From: Sphingopyxis chilensis
GTDB taxonomy: Bacteria; Pseudomonadota; Alphaproteobacteria; Sphingomonadales; Sphingomonadaceae
Length of the DNA: 64,000 nucleotides
Assembly: GCF_035930445.1 (NCBI RefSeq)
Contig: NZ_CP142394.1
Span: forward strand, 2,699,501 to 2,763,500
Reading direction: 5' to 3'
Below, in pieces: positions 46,013-55,644 of this stretch. Both the position numbers and the translations under genes were made by a program. The notes beneath the pieces were generated by a model. The model was not told where the DNA came from. It saw only the letters and a program-made list of their open reading frames with translations, and did not search any database. How positions within the stretch are numbered: position 1 is the first letter of the stretch; every line of letters starts with the position of its first letter.

Positions 46013-46786
46013 TCAGGCGAGTTCGAACATCGCCGCGATGCGATCGGGCTGCGTCGCATCGAAGCGCGACCAGCCGTCAGGCCCAAGCTTTTCAAGCGGG
46101 CGAAAACGCGCCTTGTACGCCATGCGCGCCGACCCTTCGATCCAGTAGCCCAGATAAACATAGGGCAACCCGGCGTTGCCGGCGCGCAGCACATGGTCGG
46201 CGATGATATAGGTTCCCAGCCCCTCGCGCAGCGGATGGTGCGCGTCGAAGAAACTGTAGATCATCGATAGCCCGTCGCCCTGACGGTCGGTCAGGCAACA
46301 GCCGACGAGGCGTCCCTTGCCGCCATCGGCCGCCGGCTCGCGATATTCGATCATATAGCTGTCGACCGGCGTCTGCTCGACCATGTCGGCGAAATCCTGC
46401 TCGTCCATGTCCGCCATGCCGCCATCGGGGTGGCGCGAGGCGAGATAGGAGCGCAGCAGCGCATATTGTTCTTCGGTCGCCCACGGCTTGCACGCGGTGG
46501 CGACCAGATCGCCGTTGCGGCGCATGTTACGCTTCTGCGAACTGCTCGGCGCGAATTCGGCCGCGCAGACGCGCACCGACACGCAGGCCGAACAATCGGC
46601 GCAGCTGGGGCGATAGGCGACCGACTGGCTGCGGCGAAACCCGATACGGCCGAGCGCGTCGTTCAGCTCGTTCGCCGTGTTGCCGCTCAGCTCCGTAAAC
46701 ACCTTGCGCTCGGTCTTGCCCGCCAGATAGGGGCAAGGTGCCGGACTGGTGACGAAAAAGCGCGGAAAACGAAACGGTGCGGACAC
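46013..46786 (-). CDS. bpt: Aspartate/glutamate leucyltransferase
   Basis: A 257-residue aminoacyl-tRNA-protein transferase that adds Leu to N-terminal Asp or Glu and so marks proteins for ClpS/ClpAP degradation (Bpt branch of the arginyltransferase family). [16 protein letters not shown] at the N-terminus and [16 protein letters not shown] carry the conserved Cys residues; [20 protein letters not shown] closes the GNAT-like domain. The GTG at 46786 is chosen because ggagg lies 9 bases upstream and the family begins there; a longer frame to 46873 adds unrelated residues. Confidence 0.93.
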   Translation of the reverse strand: MSAPFRFPRFFVTSPAPCPYLAGKTERKVFTELSGNTANELNDALGRIGFRRSQSVAYRPSCADCSACVSVRVCAAEFAPSSSQKRNMRRNGDLVATACKPWATEEQYALLRSYLASRHPDGGMADMDEQDFADMVEQTPVDSYMIEYREPAADGGKGRLVGCCLTDRQGDGLSMIYSFFDAHHPLREGLGTYIIADHVLRAGNAGLPYVYLGYWIEGSARMAYKARFRPLEKLGPDGWSRFDATQPDRIAAMFELA

Positions 46787-46971
46787 GCGAAAAAGACCTC
46801 CGGACTGGCGATGCGGAGCCCCCCAACGCGGGTCCGACGCACACCTTGCACCAACTATGCCGCGCGGCGTCAATGGTGCAAAGTGCGTTTACCATTTTAG
46901 TCCGTCCCGTTCTGAATCAACCCCCCAATTTTGTGAATCAGCCGGTAACTTTTGTGCCGATTTGAATCGGA

Positions 46972-48426
46972 TCAGCTGTATCCACGCAGCTCGTCGCCGG
47001 TGAGCGTGGCGACGTGGAGCACGTTGGTCGATCCCGGCGTGCCGAACGGAACGCCCGCCATCATCACCAGCTTTGCGCCCGGCCGGCCGATCCCGTGGCG
47101 CAGCGCCATGCGCTTGCCCTTCGCGATCATCTCCTCGAAACTGCCGATATCCTTCGTCGGCACCGCATGCGCTCCCCACAGCAACCCCATGCGCCGCGCG
47201 GCTTCCTTCTTCGGCGTCAACACCAGCAGCGGCGCGCCCGGCCGCTCTCGCGCGACGCGGCGCGCGGTCGATCCCGACGCGGTGAAGCAGATGATCGCAT
47301 CGGCGGCGATCGTCGAGATGATGCCGCCCGCCGCCTCGGCGAGCGCATCGGCGGTCGTCGCGTCGGGCACCGTCTCGGTGAAATGCAGGCGGCGATAATA
47401 GTCGGGATCGCTTTCGACCGAACGCGCGATCGAATCCATCATGGTGACAGCCTCCACCGGCCAGGCGCCCGCCGCAGTCTCCGCCGACAGCATGATCGCG
47501 TCGGCGCCATCATAGACGGCGGTCGCGACGTCGCTCACTTCGGCGCGCGTCGGGGAGGGAGAGACGATCATCGATTCCAGCATCTGCGTTGCCACAACGA
47601 CGGGCTTGCCCATGCGGCGGGCGGTCGCGACGATCTTCTTCTGGAGCGGCGGGACGGCTTCGGGCGGCAGTTCGACGCCAAGGTCACCGCGCGCGACCAT
47701 CGCCGCGTCGGCGAGCTCGAGGATCTCCTCGATCCGCTGCACGCCCGACGGCTTTTCGAACTTGACGAGCAGCGCCGCCTTGCCACCGATCAGGCGTCGC
47801 GCCTCGGCGACGTCCTCGGGGCGCTGAACGAATGACAGCGCGATCCAGTCGACATGCTGTTCGAGCGCAAAGGCGAGATCCTTGCGGTCCTTTTCGGTCA
47901 GCGCGGCGAGCGGGACGACGACATCGGGGACGTTGACGCCCTTGCGATCCGAAATCTTGCCCCCCACCTCGACCACCGTTTCGATCCGGTCGGGCGCCAC
48001 GCTCTTGACGCGCAGCACCAGCTTGCCGTCATCGATCAGCAGCCGCGTGTCGGGTTCGAGCGCCGCGAACAGTTCGGGGTGAGGAAGGTGGACGCGGGTC
48101 GCGTCGCCCGCCGCCTTGTCGGCATCGAGGACGAAGGACTTGCCCTTCACCAACTCGGCGGGGCCATCCTTGAACGTCCCGACGCGCAGCTTCGGTCCCT
48201 GCAGGTCGACGAGGATCGTCGTCGGCCGCCCGGTTTCCTTTTCCAGCGCGCGGATCGCGGCGATCACCTTGGCATGGCCTTCATGATCGCCGTGGCTCAT
48301 ATTGACGCGAAAGGCGTCGGCGCCCGCGCGGTGCAGTTCGGCGATCATCTCGGCATTGGCGCTCGCCGGACCAAGGGTCGCCAGGATGCGGACCTTGCGC
48401 TGGCGGGGGGTAAAGCTCTGAACCAC
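46972..48426 (-). CDS. pyk: Pyruvate kinase
   Basis: A 484-residue glycolytic enzyme making pyruvate and ATP from phosphoenolpyruvate. KVRILATLGPAS opens the barrel, LLVKFEKPSGVQRI carries the catalytic Lys, MVARGDLGVELPPEAVPP is the family signature and DGADAIMLSAETAAGAWP binds the metal/substrate region. The C-terminal allosteric domain is complete. A short palindrome (ccgatt/aatcgg) follows the stop. It is divergent from the DUF1244 gene, with 110 bases between. Confidence 0.97.
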   Translation of the reverse strand: MVQSFTPRQRKVRILATLGPASANAEMIAELHRAGADAFRVNMSHGDHEGHAKVIAAIRALEKETGRPTTILVDLQGPKLRVGTFKDGPAELVKGKSFVLDADKAAGDATRVHLPHPELFAALEPDTRLLIDDGKLVLRVKSVAPDRIETVVEVGGKISDRKGVNVPDVVVPLAALTEKDRKDLAFALEQHVDWIALSFVQRPEDVAEARRLIGGKAALLVKFEKPSGVQRIEEILELADAAMVARGDLGVELPPEAVPPLQKKIVATARRMGKPVVVATQMLESMIVSPSPTRAEVSDVATAVYDGADAIMLSAETAAGAWPVEAVTMMDSIARSVESDPDYYRRLHFTETVPDATTADALAEAAGGIISTIAADAIICFTASGSTARRVARERPGAPLLVLTPKKEAARRMGLLWGAHAVPTKDIGSFEEMIAKGKRMALRHGIGRPGAKLVMMAGVPFGTPGSTNVLHVATLTGDELRGYS

Positions 48427-48536
48427 AAATGCTCCGATGACTTGGGTAAGGTGGGGTCTGGGACGCTAGGGCAATGCCGCCTTGATGCCGCCAAGGCAAC
48501 AACCGTATAGCTATTCATCATATAAAAGGAGGAACC

Positions 48537-48857
48537 ATGTCCTGTAGTGAAGATCAGATGGAACCCGGCGACGCGCTCGACAGCCTCGACGATGCGGTTG
48601 CCGCGGCCGCCTTCCGCCGCCTCGTCCGCCTGCTCCAGCATCGCAGCGACGCCGCGAATATCGACCTGATGGGCTTGGCCGGCTTTTGCCGCAACTGCCT
48701 GGGCGACTGGATCGCGGAAGCCGGCGACATGGACAAGGAAGCGGCGCGCGCGATCGTTCACGGCATGCCGACGGCGGAATGGAAAGCGCGCTTTCAGGTC
48801 GCGGCAACGCCCGAACAGCTCCGGCGGATGGAAGAAAGCATGGCGAAGAATCCCTGA
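48537..48857 (+). CDS. DUF1244 family protein
   Basis: A 106-residue protein. The core [20 protein letters not shown] and the later [12 protein letters not shown] are diagnostic of DUF1244, a small alphaproteobacterial/gammaproteobacterial family of unknown function predicted helical with a CxxC. A strong aaaggagga site precedes the ATG. gapR follows 64 bases downstream on the same strand. Confidence 0.88.
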   Translation: MSCSEDQMEPGDALDSLDDAVAAAAFRRLVRLLQHRSDAANIDLMGLAGFCRNCLGDWIAEAGDMDKEAARAIVHGMPTAEWKARFQVAATPEQLRRMEESMAKNP

Positions 48858-48921
48858 CCTCGCTAGGGACGCGCCGAGGGCGATTCTCGCCAGCAATCAT
48901 CCAATCTCAGCGGAGTATAAA

Positions 48922-49164
48922 ATGAGCGAAGCCACCGTGTCCGACGAACAACTGCGCCTTTTCATCGAGCGCATCGAGCGTCTGGAAGAAGAGAAAAAAG
49001 GCATCGCCGACGATATTCGCGACACCTATAACGAAGCAAAATCGCAGGGCTACGACCCGAAGATCATGCGCCAGATCGTCCGCCTGCGCAAACTTCCGGT
49101 CCACGACCGCAAGGAAATGGAAGCGATCCTCGACGTCTATAAGTCGGCGCTCGGGATCGACTAA
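48922..49164 (+). CDS. gapR: GapR nucleoid-associated protein (DUF2312)
   Basis: An 80-residue coiled-coil protein, [20 protein letters not shown] then [20 protein letters not shown] and [16 protein letters not shown], matching DUF2312. In Caulobacter this protein binds overtwisted, AT-rich DNA ahead of replication and transcription and stimulates topoisomerases. Lysines in the second helix should contact DNA. It lies between DUF1244 and the ybjQ-like gene, 17 bases from the latter, and may be cotranscribed with it. Confidence 0.93.
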   Translation: MSEATVSDEQLRLFIERIERLEEEKKGIADDIRDTYNEAKSQGYDPKIMRQIVRLRKLPVHDRKEMEAILDVYKSALGID

Positions 49165-49181
49165 ACGCAAGGAGAGTGACG

Positions 49182-49499
49182 ATGTTCAGCACCACGACCA
49201 ACAATGTCGAAGGCCGCCCGGTTAGGGAATATCTGGGCATCGTCACCGGCGAGGTGATCGTCGGCGCCAACCTGTTCCGCGACCTGTTCGCATCGATCAC
49301 CGACATCGTCGGCGGCCGGTCGGGCAAATATGAGGATGTCCTCGCCCGCGCGCGCAAGGAAGCGATCGCCGAGATGGAAGCCGAGGCGGCGCGCCTCGGC
49401 GGCAATGCGGTGATCGGCGTCGACCTCGACTATGAAGTGCTCGGCCAGAACGGCTCGATGCTGATGGTGTCGGCGAGCGGGACGGCCGTGGTTGTGTGA
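49182..49499 (+). CDS. YbjQ/UPF0145 family protein
   Basis: A 105-residue protein with the UPF0145 (heavy-metal-binding domain-like) pattern: [40 protein letters not shown] and a hydrophobic C-terminal strand. Members form pentameric rings; function unproven. The start at 49182 has aaggag 8 bases upstream; the GTG at 49176 does not. Confidence 0.88.
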   Translation: MFSTTTNNVEGRPVREYLGIVTGEVIVGANLFRDLFASITDIVGGRSGKYEDVLARARKEAIAEMEAEAARLGGNAVIGVDLDYEVLGQNGSMLMVSASGTAVVV

Positions 49500-49554
49500 A
49501 AAGCCGCGCCGCGCTAGGGCGGCGCCACATTTCCCGTTTCGATGGAGGTAGGCC

Positions 49555-50301
49555 GTGGCCGGCCATAGCAAATTCAAGAACATCATGCACCGCAAGGGTG
49601 CGCAGGATAAAAAGCGCAGCAGCCTCTTTTCGAAGCTGAGCCGCGAAATCACCGTCGCGGCGAAGATGGGCCTGCCCGATCCCGACGCCAACGCGCGTCT
49701 GCGCGCTGCGGTCAACGCCGCCAAGGCGCAGTCGATGCCGAAGGACAATATCCAGCGCGCGATCGACAAGGCGGCGGGCAACGACGGCGATAATTACGAG
49801 GAAATCCGTTACGAGGGTTATGGCCCCGGTGGCGTATCGCTGATCGTCGAAGCATTGACCGACAACCGCAACCGCACCGCGACCAACGTCCGCACGGCGT
49901 TCAGCAAGAATGGTGGCAACCTCGGCACGTCGGGCAGCGTCAGCCACGGTTTCGACCGGCTCGGCATGATCAGCTATGGCGCGGGTGCCGGCGATGCCGA
50001 CACGGTGTTCGAGGCTGCGCTCGATGCCGGCGCCGACGACGTCGAATCGTCGGAGGACGGCCACGACATCTGGACCAGCGTCGACAGCCTGCACGAAGTC
50101 GCCAAGGCGCTCGAAGCCAAGCTCGGCGAGGCCGAGGGCGTCAAGCTCGCCTGGCGCCCGACGCTGAAGAGCGAAGTCGCCGACGAAGCGACCGCTCAGA
50201 CCCTCTTCAAGCTGATCGACACGCTCGACGACGACGACGACGTCCAGACCGTATGGGGCAATTACGAGATCCCCGACGCGGTGATGGAAAAGCTTGGCTA
50301 A
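49555..50301 (+). CDS. yebC: YebC/PmpR family protein
   Basis: A 248-residue protein starting at GTG with ggagg 8 bases upstream. [35 protein letters not shown] and [11 protein letters not shown] are the family signature; three domains are complete. YebC proteins are linked to transcription regulation and, more recently, to relief of ribosome stalling at proline stretches. It precedes ruvC, as in many bacteria. Confidence 0.96.
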   Translation: MAGHSKFKNIMHRKGAQDKKRSSLFSKLSREITVAAKMGLPDPDANARLRAAVNAAKAQSMPKDNIQRAIDKAAGNDGDNYEEIRYEGYGPGGVSLIVEALTDNRNRTATNVRTAFSKNGGNLGTSGSVSHGFDRLGMISYGAGAGDADTVFEAALDAGADDVESSEDGHDIWTSVDSLHEVAKALEAKLGEAEGVKLAWRPTLKSEVADEATAQTLFKLIDTLDDDDDVQTVWGNYEIPDAVMEKLG

Positions 50302-50307
50302 TAGTCA

Positions 50308-50387
50308 AAACCCGTTCGCATCGAGCGGAGTCGAGATGCCCGTCGGTTGCGCACGCGGTGTCTCGGCTTCACTCGACACGAACGGAA
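50308..50387. repeat. Intergenic inverted repeat unit (family D)
   Basis: cccgttcgcatcgagcgga.. (50,308-50,340) and its imperfect reverse complement ending ..actcgacacgaacgg (50,359-50,387) enclose about 20 bases. The arms resemble the ttcgtgtcgagcgaagtcgaga-type repeats scattered in sphingomonad genomes. The right arm ends 5 bases before the ruvC start. Confidence 0.7.
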
Positions 50388-50391
50388 TTCC

Positions 50392-50865
50392 ATGATCATC
50401 CTCGGCCTCGACCCCTCGCTCAGCTGCACCGGCTGGGGCGTCATCCGCGTCGAGGGTAGCCGGATCAGCCACATCGCCAACGGGCAGGTCAAGACCGACA
50501 CCAAGGCGCCCCTGCCCGACCGGCTCGCGCATCTCGACACCATGCTCGCCGCTGTGATCGCCGACCATGCCCCCGCTTGCGCTGCGGTCGAGGAAGTGTT
50601 CGTCAACGACAATCCGCAATCGACGCTGAAGCTTGCCCATGCGCGCGGCGTCGTGCTGCTCGGCTGCGCGCGCGGTGGGCTGACGGTCGCCGAATATGCG
50701 CCGCGCCTCGTCAAGAAGGCGATCGTCGGCACTGGCGGCGCGGCGAAGGAACAGGTGCAGGCTATGCTACGCATCCTGCTTCCTGGCGCGAAAGTCGCCG
50801 GAGCCGATGCCGCGGACGCGCTGGCGGTCGCGATCTGCCACGCGAACCACCGCCCTCGATACTAA
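50392..50865 (+). CDS. ruvC: Crossover junction endodeoxyribonuclease RuvC
   Basis: A 157-residue Holliday-junction resolvase. The four acidic residues of the RNase H-like active site are recognisable: Asp in ILGLDPSL, Glu in AAVEEVFVN, and the two Asp of [14 protein letters not shown]. The start at 50392 is set by the conserved [16 protein letters not shown]. First gene of a ruvC-ruvA-GFA-ruvB run. Confidence 0.97.
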   Translation: MIILGLDPSLSCTGWGVIRVEGSRISHIANGQVKTDTKAPLPDRLAHLDTMLAAVIADHAPACAAVEEVFVNDNPQSTLKLAHARGVVLLGCARGGLTVAEYAPRLVKKAIVGTGGAAKEQVQAMLRILLPGAKVAGADAADALAVAICHANHRPRY

Positions 50866-50867
50866 AC

Positions 50868-50937
50868 CTTCATCACCCCGGACTTGATCCGGGGTCCGTG
50901 CGGCGATGGATGCCGGATCAAGTCCGGCATGACGAAA
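50868..50937. repeat. Intergenic inverted repeat unit (family E)
   Basis: ccccggacttgatccgggg (about 50,876-50,894) and tgccggatcaagtccggca (about 50,911-50,929) are each palindromic and complementary to each other. The unit lies between ruvC and ruvA, inside what is otherwise a compact operon. Confidence 0.75.
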
Positions 50938-51004
50938 CGTGGGAGGCCTCGACGGCGAAGGGAAATTGATTCCCTTTTCGTTCTCCCCGCGTTAGGCACG
51001 GGGC

Positions 51005-51604
51005 ATGATCGCAAAACTGACAGGGCGGCTAGATTCGAGCGGCGCAGGCCATGCGGTGATCGACGTCGGTGGCATCGGTTATCTGGTCGAGGCATCGGCG
51101 CGGACATTGGACGCACTGGGGCCCGTCGGGGGCGACGTTACCATCCACACCGAAATGCTCGTCGGCGAGGATTTCCTGCGCCTGCTCGGCTTTGCCAAGG
51201 CCGAGGAACGCGACTGGTTCCGCCTGCTCACCAGTGTGCAGGGCGTCGGCGCGAAAGTCGCGCTCGCGATTCTCTCCGCGCTCGAAATCACCGACCTGCA
51301 ACGCGCGTTGGCAAGCGGCGACAGCGCGATGGTCGCACGCGCGAATGGGGTCGGCCCGAAACTCGCGCAGCGGATCACGCACGAGTTGAAGGACAGGGCC
51401 GGCGCGCTCGGCGGGATCGCGGGAAGCCTGCCCGCACTCGCGATGACAGCGGGCCCCGTCGCCGATGCCGTCACCGCCCTCACCGGCCTCGGCTTCAAGC
51501 CCGGCGAAGCGAGTGCTGCGGTCGCGGCGGCCAACGAGGAACTGGGCGCTGGCGCCAGCCTCGATGCGCTGGTTCGCGTGGCGCTCAAGAAAGCGGCCAA
51601 ATGA
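51005..51604 (+). CDS. ruvA: Holliday junction helicase subunit RuvA
   Basis: A 199-residue junction-binding protein: OB-fold ([13 protein letters not shown].., [12 protein letters not shown]), tandem helix-hairpin-helix ([32 protein letters not shown]) and the small C-terminal domain that contacts RuvB ([17 protein letters not shown]). Its stop overlaps the ATG of the next gene in ATGA. Confidence 0.97.
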   Translation: MIAKLTGRLDSSGAGHAVIDVGGIGYLVEASARTLDALGPVGGDVTIHTEMLVGEDFLRLLGFAKAEERDWFRLLTSVQGVGAKVALAILSALEITDLQRALASGDSAMVARANGVGPKLAQRITHELKDRAGALGGIAGSLPALAMTAGPVADAVTALTGLGFKPGEASAAVAAANEELGAGASLDALVRVALKKAAK

Positions 51605-52005
51605 CCGACGCCACCCGCCACGCCGCCTGCCGCTGCGGCCAGATCCGCATCGCCTGCACCGGCGAACCGATTCGCGTGTCGGTCTGCCACTGCCGCGAGT
51701 GCAAGGCGCGGAGCGGCAGCGCCTTTGCCGCACAGGTCCGCTTCCCCGCCGAGCAGGTCCGCACCGAAGGCGAGCCGAAGATGTGGCAATACACCGGCGA
51801 CAGCGGCAACACGGCCGACTTCTTCTTTTGCGGCACCTGCGGTTCGGGCGTCTGGTACCGCGCGCGTCCCTATCATGACGCCTATGCGATCCCGCTCGGC
51901 AATTTCGAGCCCGGTCACGGCTTCGTGCCCGACTATTCGGTCTATGAGGAACGCAAGGAGCCTTGGGTTTCGATCGCCGGCGATGCAATAGAGCATTATG
52001 ACTGA
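51601..52005 (+). CDS. GFA (glutathione-dependent formaldehyde-activating-like) zinc protein
   Basis: A 134-residue protein of the GFA/CENP-V fold. Zinc-binding cysteines appear as CRC near residue 10, VCHCREC, and CGTCGSGVW, the standard set. The family includes S-hydroxymethylglutathione synthase-like proteins of mostly unproven activity. It overlaps ruvA by 4 bases and ruvB by 8 bases, so it is translated as part of the ruv operon although no repair role is known. Confidence 0.88.
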   Translation: MTDATRHAACRCGQIRIACTGEPIRVSVCHCRECKARSGSAFAAQVRFPAEQVRTEGEPKMWQYTGDSGNTADFFFCGTCGSGVWYRARPYHDAYAIPLGNFEPGHGFVPDYSVYEERKEPWVSIAGDAIEHYD

Positions 52006-53026
52006 GCCGGCCCTCACCACCCCCATCCGCACCCCCGAGGATGCCGACGCCGCGCTGCGGCCGAAGACGCTAGCCGAATTCGTCGGCCAAGCGGCGGCGC
52101 GCGAGAATCTGCGCATCTTCGTCGAGGCGGCGAAGGCGCGCGGCGATGCGCTCGATCATGTGCTCTTCTTTGGCCCGCCGGGGCTCGGCAAGACGACGCT
52201 GGCGCAGATCGTCGCGCGCGAACTCGGGGTCGGCTTCCGTTCGACCAGCGGCCCGGTGATCGCGAAGGCGGGCGACCTTGCCGCCTTGCTCACCAATCTC
52301 GAGGACGGCGATGTGCTGTTCATCGACGAGATCCACCGCCTGTCGCCCGCGGTCGAGGAAATCCTGTATCCCGCGATGGAGGACCGCGCGCTCGACATCA
52401 TGATCGGCGAAGGGCCCTCGGCGCGCTCGGTGCGCATCGACCTTCCCAAATTCACCCTCGTCGGGGCGACCACGCGGCAGGGGCTGCTGACGACGCCGCT
52501 GCGCGACCGTTTCGGCATCCCGGTGCGGCTCAATTTCTATACCCACGGCGAACTCGAACAGGTGATTTCGCGCGCTGCGCGCCTGCTGGCGCTGCCGATC
52601 GCGTCGGATGGCGCGCTCGAAATCGCAAAACGCTCGCGCGGGACGCCGCGCATCGCGGGGCGGCTGCTGCGGCGCGTGCGCGATTTTGCGACCGTTGCGG
52701 GCCATGCGGTCGTCGACGCGAGCGCCGCGGATGAGGCGCTCAACCGGCTCGAAGTCGATGCGCTCGGGCTCGATGCGATGGACCGGCGTTACCTCACCAT
52801 GATCGCCGATATCTACCGCGGGGGCCCCGTCGGCGTGGAAACGCTCGCCGCCGGGCTCAGCGAACCGCGCGACACGATTGAGGATGTCATCGAACCCTAT
52901 CTGCTCCAGGCCGGGTTGATCGCGCGCACCGCACGCGGGCGGATGCTCAACGCCAGCGCGTGGAAGCATCTCGGGCTCAACCCGCCCGCCGGTTCGCAGG
53001 ATGGACTTTTCGATCAGGCGAAATAG
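51998..53026 (+). CDS. ruvB: Holliday junction helicase ATPase RuvB
   Basis: A 342-residue AAA+ motor for branch migration. Walker A is [12 protein letters not shown], Walker [12 protein letters not shown], sensor 1 in GATTRQGLL, arginine finger region [11 protein letters not shown], and the C-terminal winged helix ends the chain. It starts inside the GFA gene. A 101-base gap separates it from ybgC. Confidence 0.97.
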   Translation: MTEPALTTPIRTPEDADAALRPKTLAEFVGQAAARENLRIFVEAAKARGDALDHVLFFGPPGLGKTTLAQIVARELGVGFRSTSGPVIAKAGDLAALLTNLEDGDVLFIDEIHRLSPAVEEILYPAMEDRALDIMIGEGPSARSVRIDLPKFTLVGATTRQGLLTTPLRDRFGIPVRLNFYTHGELEQVISRAARLLALPIASDGALEIAKRSRGTPRIAGRLLRRVRDFATVAGHAVVDASAADEALNRLEVDALGLDAMDRRYLTMIADIYRGGPVGVETLAAGLSEPRDTIEDVIEPYLLQAGLIARTARGRMLNASAWKHLGLNPPAGSQDGLFDQAK

Positions 53027-53127
53027 GCGGATTTCCGCGGCTTTCATTCTGCCAACCGGCCCCGATCTGCGACGAACCGTTCAAGGGGGCTTTGCGACGA
53101 GTCGCCCACCGGCTATCGGTCGGAAAG

Positions 53128-53607
53128 ATGATAAACGCCCCGCCCCCCTTCCTCCCCGGCGCCTTTGCCGGGGCCGAGCATCATTACCGGGCGCGCGTCT
53201 ATTTCGAGGACACCGACCTGTCTGGCATCGTCTATCACGCCAATTATCTGCGCTATATGGAGCGCGCGCGCTCTGACATGCTGCGGATCGCCGGTATCGA
53301 CCAGCGCGCGGCGATGGAGGCGGGCGAAGGTAGCTGGGCGGTCACCGACCTTGCCATCAAATACCGCAGCCCCGCCCGACTTGACGATGACCTGCTCGTC
53401 GTCAGTACGGTCGAAGCGGTGCGCGGCGCGAGCGTGATCATCGCACAGCGCATCCTTCGCGGAACTGACACGTTAAGCGGCGAGACATTGACCGACGGGC
53501 AAGTCACCGCTGCCTTCCTGTCGCCCGAAGGCCGGCCGCGCCGCCAGCCCGCGGGTTGGGCCGACCGATTTACCGCCATCATGAATGGAGAGACTTTCCC
53601 TTGCTAG
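53128..53607 (+). CDS. ybgC: Acyl-CoA thioesterase of the tol-pal cluster
   Basis: A 159-residue hot-dog thioesterase. RVYFEDTDLSGIVYHANYLR holds the catalytic Asp and the YHANY signature of the 4-hydroxybenzoyl-CoA thioesterase family. YbgC leads tol-pal operons in many Proteobacteria. The start at 53128 follows ggaaag. Its stop codon lies inside the first codons of tolQ. Confidence 0.93.
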   Translation: MINAPPPFLPGAFAGAEHHYRARVYFEDTDLSGIVYHANYLRYMERARSDMLRIAGIDQRAAMEAGEGSWAVTDLAIKYRSPARLDDDLLVVSTVEAVRGASVIIAQRILRGTDTLSGETLTDGQVTAAFLSPEGRPRRQPAGWADRFTAIMNGETFPC

Positions 53608-54299
53608 ACAATATCTCGCTGGCCGCCGATGCGGCGACCCTGTCCCCCATCGCGCTGTTCCTGCAAGCCGACTGGATCGTGAAGGGCGTGATGATCGGCC
53701 TCCTGCTCGCGTCCATTTATGTCTGGATGGTTATTTTCACGCACGGCCGGGGCGTCAGCAAGCTGATGAGCGCGTCGGAGCGGTTCGAGCGCGATTTCTG
53801 GCGCGCCGACAATATCGACAAATTCTTCGACAAGAATAGCGGCGAAGATTTGCCGAGCGCGAAGGTGCTGAGCGCCGGGATCAGCGAATGGCGCCGCTCG
53901 ACCAAGGGCAAGAATGTCGATCGCGAAGGCACGCGTGAGCGCCTGGGCATCGCAATGAACTCGGCGGTCGCGGGCGAAGTTGACCGGCTCGCCGAAAAGA
54001 TCGGGACGCTCGCGACAATCGGCGCGGTCGCGCCCTTCGTGGGGCTGTTCGGCACCGTCTGGGGTATTATGCGCAGCTTCACCGCGATCGCGGCGGAAAA
54101 TAACAGCAGCCTTGCCGTCGTCGCGCCGGGCATTGCGGAAGCGCTGTTCGCGACCGCGATCGGCCTGTTCGCCGCCATTCCCGCAGTCATCGCCTATAAC
54201 GCCTTTTCCCAGCGCTTAAACCGGCTCGAATCGCGCCTCGGCCGCTTTGCGGACGGGCTGCACGCGACCTTCAGCCGCGAACTCGAGGTCGAAGCCTGA
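53601..54299 (+). CDS. tolQ: Tol-Pal proton channel subunit TolQ
   Basis: A 232-residue inner-membrane protein, ExbB/TolQ/MotA family, with three helices and the TVAPFVGLFGTVWGIM-type helix (ATIGAVAPFVGLFGTVWG). The start is best placed at the TTG at 53601: the conserved N-terminus begins there and ggaga lies 9 bases upstream. It overlaps the ybgC stop by 7 bases, so translation is probably coupled. Confidence 0.95.
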   Translation: MLDNISLAADAATLSPIALFLQADWIVKGVMIGLLLASIYVWMVIFTHGRGVSKLMSASERFERDFWRADNIDKFFDKNSGEDLPSAKVLSAGISEWRRSTKGKNVDREGTRERLGIAMNSAVAGEVDRLAEKIGTLATIGAVAPFVGLFGTVWGIMRSFTAIAAENNSSLAVVAPGIAEALFATAIGLFAAIPAVIAYNAFSQRLNRLESRLGRFADGLHATFSRELEVEA

Positions 54300-54808
54300 T
54301 GGCGATGACCGGGCCCTCCGGCGGCATCGGCGGCCGGCGCGGCCGCGGCCACCGCCGCGCGCCGATGGCGGAGATCAACGTCACCCCGCTCGTCGACGTG
54401 ATGCTCGTGCTGTTGATCATCTTCATGATCACCGCACCGCTTCTCGCTTCGGCGGTGCCGATCGACCTGCCCGAAAGCCGGGCCAAGCCGGTCGAGACCG
54501 AGGAGCAGGAGCCGGTGCAGCTATCGATCAACGGCGACGACACGCTCTATATCGGCGAAGAGGTCGTGCCGGAGGCCGAGCTTCCTGCCCGCCTCGACGC
54601 GATCGCACGCGCGAATGAGGGTGAGGACCGGCCGCGCCAGATCATGCTGCGCGCCGACAAGGGGCTCGATTATGGCCGCGTGATGCGCGTGATGGGCGAG
54701 CTCAACCGCGCCGGCTTGACCCGGATTTCGCTGGTGACGACGGGATCGGAAGGCGCCGCCGAAAGCGCGCCGGCCGCGGTCACTAACGGTTCAGAAACCG
54801 GAACCTAG
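54299..54808 (+). CDS. tolR: Tol-Pal proton channel subunit TolR
   Basis: A 169-residue single-helix protein. The proton-path Asp is in TPLVDVMLVLLIIFMI, followed by the periplasmic ExbD/TolR domain. Its ATG shares a base with the tolQ stop (TGATG). Confidence 0.95.
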   Translation: MAMTGPSGGIGGRRGRGHRRAPMAEINVTPLVDVMLVLLIIFMITAPLLASAVPIDLPESRAKPVETEEQEPVQLSINGDDTLYIGEEVVPEAELPARLDAIARANEGEDRPRQIMLRADKGLDYGRVMRVMGELNRAGLTRISLVTTGSEGAAESAPAAVTNGSETGT

Positions 54809-54817
54809 GTTAAGACG

Positions 54818-55639
54818 ATGGCCGAACACCGGGCAGTTGGGGGGAAGGAAGGACGCGGCTTTGCCATCGCGGTGGGCGCGCATGTCCTGATCATCGGCCT
54901 GCTCTCGGTCCAGTGGACCGCGGGCGACCGCCGATTCGACAATCCGCCTATGGAAGTCGACCTGATTGCCGAAAGCGCAGTGCAATCGACCGCGCCGGTG
55001 ATCAGCGAGACGCCGCCCGCCGCGCGGTTGGGCGAAGAGGATGACGTCGACATCGCCGCGCCCGAACCGGTACCCGCGCCGCCGCTTCCCGAACCGGTGG
55101 TGCGGCCCACGCCTGCCCCGACGCCAAAACAGGTCGCCCGACCGAAGCAGGCGCCGCCGAAGCAGCCCCCGGCCGCCAAAAAGGCGCAGCCCAAGGCCGC
55201 TCCAAAGGCTCCACCGGCAAAGGATCGCCCCGCACGCCCGACCGGCCGGCTCGACGGGATCGCCGAAGGCCTTTCAAAGGCGCAGCCCAAATCGCCGTCG
55301 AGCAAGGGTGCTCCGGCTGCGGCCACGGCGGCTGAGGTTCGCCGTTCTATCGACGTCAGCATCAAGTCTGCGGTCGCCCCGCGCTGGAACGGCTGCCGCG
55401 TTTCGGGGGTCGATGTCGACCAGCTCAAAACCGTCGTGAAGTTTCGCCTGACGCAGTCGGGCGCGTTGGCCGGATTCACCAGCGTCACCACGTCGGGCGA
55501 GAACGATAGCAATAAATTCCAGATCCAGCGCCATCAGGAGTGCGCAAAACGCGCGGTGGAACTCGCCGCACCTTTCGACCTGCCAGAGGAAAATTACAGC
55601 TTCTGGCAGAATTACACGCTCGATTTCATCAAGAGGTAA
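54818..55639 (+). CDS. tolA: TolA-like periplasmic-spanning protein
   Basis: A 273-residue protein: one N-terminal membrane helix (FAIAVGAHVLIIGLLSVQW), a Pro/Lys/Ala-rich spacer (about residues 75-165) and a C-terminal globular domain with a Cys pair (WNGCRVSG..; HQECAKRA). The spacer is shorter and more proline-rich than in E. coli TolA, closer to TonB. Position between tolR and tolB supports TolA. Confidence 0.88.
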   Translation: MAEHRAVGGKEGRGFAIAVGAHVLIIGLLSVQWTAGDRRFDNPPMEVDLIAESAVQSTAPVISETPPAARLGEEDDVDIAAPEPVPAPPLPEPVVRPTPAPTPKQVARPKQAPPKQPPAAKKAQPKAAPKAPPAKDRPARPTGRLDGIAEGLSKAQPKSPSSKGAPAAATAAEVRRSIDVSIKSAVAPRWNGCRVSGVDVDQLKTVVKFRLTQSGALAGFTSVTTSGENDSNKFQIQRHQECAKRAVELAAPFDLPEENYSFWQNYTLDFIKR

Positions 55640-55644
55640 GAGAA

